Assembly: GCA_945896765.1 (NCBI GenBank)
Contig: CAMDEL010000079.1
Span: 1 to 7,084 of the forward strand
Reading direction: 5' to 3'
DNA from: Singulisphaera sp. GP187
Lineage (GTDB): Bacteria; Planctomycetota; Phycisphaerae; Phycisphaerales; SM1A02
DNA length: 7,084 bases
Part shown: positions 5,577-7,084 of the stretch, one piece after another
How the letters are laid out: each line of letters starts with the position of its first letter
Numbering within the stretch: position 1 is the first letter of the stretch
Position numbers and translations under genes: made by a program
The notes under the pieces: model-generated
Databases searched by the model: none
Told to the model about the DNA's origin: nothing
What the model saw: only the letters and a program-made list of their open reading frames with translations

Positions 5577-7084
5577 ATGACGAATTTCACTCACGTTCGA
5601 ACTCTTTCATCTATTTCTATTTCAACATGTTGCTTGTTCATTGCGGTCGATTCATTTGCGACTCCTCCCGCAACTCGCTCTGAACCAGTTTCAGATCTTG
5701 TGCAAGGCGAAACGATCACCGACGAATATCGGTGGCTTGAAATGCTCGAAAAAGATTCGCCCGAAGTTCTCGCGTGGACGACTGCTCAGAACGATCGCAC
5801 ACAATCAATATTGAATGCACTTCCATGTCATGCGCAACTCGAAAAGCAACTCGCTCCACTCATGTCGATTGGATCGGTGGGACTTCCCAAGCGTGAAGGC
5901 GCCAGTGCATTCTGGACCGAGCGAGAAGGAAATCAGAATCAGCCAATTTTATATTTCGCACCAGACCTCTCAGCGCTTACGGTTTCTGGAAGTGCTGTCG
6001 CTGCATCAAATGGACCTTCTCGCACTGACAAGAAAGTCCTGCTCGATGTCAACACAATAGATGCGAAAGGCCTGACAAGTTTGGATTGGTGGGATCCATC
6101 ACAAGATGGACGTCGCGTCGCATTTGGAACTTCCAAATCGGGAAGCGAAATGAGTGTTCTGCGCGTGATTGATGTTGCAAGTGGGCAGTGGCTGAGCGAT
6201 GAAATCTCGGGGAAAGTTTCTTTCGATGGTTGGTCTCCAAGCGGTGACGCGTTTTTGTATTCGCAGTTGGCGGATCCCGCGGATCCTTATTCACGCGAAA
6301 TTCGCTGGCATCAAATCGGACATCACACCCGCCAAGATCCGCTGATTTATAGGCAAAAAGAACCAAGTGTGGTTCCAGGCGCGGGGCTGTCGCGAGATGG
6401 TCGGTGGATCATCGTCTCGCAATCTCATGGTTGGCAATCAAACGATCTCTTTGTCGGCGACTTTGCTCAGTGGCAACGCGCAGGCATGCCAAGCGGTTCA
6501 TTTCCACTCGTACCTGTTGCCGTTGGACTTGATGGGAATTTTCGTCCTTCAGCGATCATCGGTGACACGATGTTTATGCTCTCATCGCTCGATACTCCAA
6601 AGGGATCGCTCTGGGCTGTCGACATGAATTCGCCTGCACGCGAAAATTGGAAACCGATCATTGCAACGCGTACGGACGAAGTGCTGGAATCTGTGGCATA
6701 TTGCGGCGGGTTGTTGGTTGCGTCTTATTCCAAAGATGTCTGCAGTCGAATTGAAAGATTCACATCGAGTGGCCGAAGCCTTGGCGAAATCAAATTGCCG
6801 GGCCTTGGCAGTGCAACGCTCGCTACAGACGAAACACGCACTACTGGCTTCGTGAGTTACACCAGTTTCAATGAACCGCGATCGATTTATTCCGTTGATT
6901 TCAAGAGTGGCGCGATGACACTGTGGGCTCGCCCCACAGTGCCGATCGACCCATCAAGCGTGACGGTTTCGCAGGTCTTTGTCACAAGCAAGGACGGCAC
7001 GAAGATTCCAATGTTCATCGTGCACAAGGCGGGACTTGTGCTCAACGGAGAATCCCCGACAATTCTCTATGGTTATGGTGGATT
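5577..7084 (+). CDS. Secreted prolyl oligopeptidase (peptidase family S9A), 3' end outside window
   Basis: The frame is open from ATG 5577 to the window edge (502 complete codons). S9A enzymes cleave after proline in peptides. The N-terminus has a Sec signal-like segment (h-region about 10-24, likely cleavage after SFA, residue 28) and no proper lipobox, so the protein should act outside the cytoplasm. The family entry motif appears as TDEYRWLEMLEKDSPEVLAW (48-67; family form ADPYRWLED). Residues of about 80 to 460 look like the seven-bladed beta-propeller, with repeats such as WDPSQDGRRVAFG, GWSPSGDAFLYS and LSRDGRWIIVS. The hydrolase domain starts at FVTSKDGTKIPMFIVHK (468-484) and the window ends inside the hallmark YGYGGF. 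The catalytic Ser, Asp and His lie beyond the edge; full length should be near 700 residues. It starts 10 nt after serA with no Shine-Dalgarno. Confidence 0.92.
   Translation, partial: MTNFTHVRTLSSISISTCCLFIAVDSFATPPATRSEPVSDLVQGETITDEYRWLEMLEKDSPEVLAWTTAQNDRTQSILNALPCHAQLEKQLAPLMSIGSVGLPKREGASAFWTEREGNQNQPILYFAPDLSALTVSGSAVAASNGPSRTDKKVLLDVNTIDAKGLTSLDWWDPSQDGRRVAFGTSKSGSEMSVLRVIDVASGQWLSDEISGKVSFDGWSPSGDAFLYSQLADPADPYSREIRWHQIGHHTRQDPLIYRQKEPSVVPGAGLSRDGRWIIVSQSHGWQSNDLFVGDFAQWQRAGMPSGSFPLVPVAVGLDGNFRPSAIIGDTMFMLSSLDTPKGSLWAVDMNSPARENWKPIIATRTDEVLESVAYCGGLLVASYSKDVCSRIERFTSSGRSLGEIKLPGLGSATLATDETRTTGFVSYTSFNEPRSIYSVDFKSGAMTLWARPTVPIDPSSVTVSQVFVTSKDGTKIPMFIVHKAGLVLNGESPTILYGYGG

Noticed and set aside
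6280..6297. Tandem GCGGATCC(C/T) 9-mers
   Set aside because: They encode ADP-ADP inside the prolyl oligopeptidase propeller and are a minor local codon repeat rather than a mobile or regulatory repeat.
6049..6366. Minus-strand 105-codon open frame near the right end
   Set aside because: It is antisense to the continuous prolyl oligopeptidase frame, with no recognisable motif.

Overview
The window is a densely packed bacterial chromosome segment with seven protein genes, five complete and one cut by each window edge. Intergenic gaps are only 9 to about 55 bp. I see no RNA gene, mobile element, CRISPR array or long repeat. Base composition is near balanced. Almost no start codon has a convincing Shine-Dalgarno sequence. 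Gene order, short AT-poor spacers and protein flavour (an imidazolonepropionase with an N-terminal PRRG segment, a secreted prolyl oligopeptidase, a ChaN-type lipoprotein) suggest a Gram-negative, possibly planctomycete (Phycisphaerae-like) or related bacterium. That placement is an inference and is weak.

Layout. At the left edge (1-149, minus) lies the start of an exported protein that looks like the N-terminus of a trypsin/HtrA-like protease. It diverges from a ChaN-family lipoprotein (205-1194, plus). Converging on that gene is a minus-strand pair: a SixA-like histidine phosphatase (2189-1659) followed by a STAS-domain protein (1613-1227). Divergent from the phosphatase, across only 26 bp, starts a plus-strand run: hutI-like imidazolonepropionase (2216-3469), type I methionine aminopeptidase map (3479-4285), D-3-phosphoglycerate dehydrogenase serA (4331-5566) and a secreted S9A prolyl oligopeptidase (5577 to beyond the window end).

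How the genes work together. There is no single pathway. The plus-strand run mixes histidine degradation, N-terminal methionine removal, serine biosynthesis and extracytoplasmic peptide cleavage. The only pair with a plausible shared theme is the SixA-like phosphatase and the STAS protein, both from phosphorylation-based signalling families.

The most notable signal is regulatory. Five of the seven start codons are preceded, at exactly 6 or 7 nt, by a TANNNT hexamer that resembles a bacterial -10 box, and they lack a Shine-Dalgarno sequence. This suggests leaderless transcripts with a separate promoter for nearly every gene, even where genes are almost contiguous. A second notable point is an Asn in HutI where the family normally has the metal-binding Asp. 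I found no evidence of an undescribed multi-gene system.
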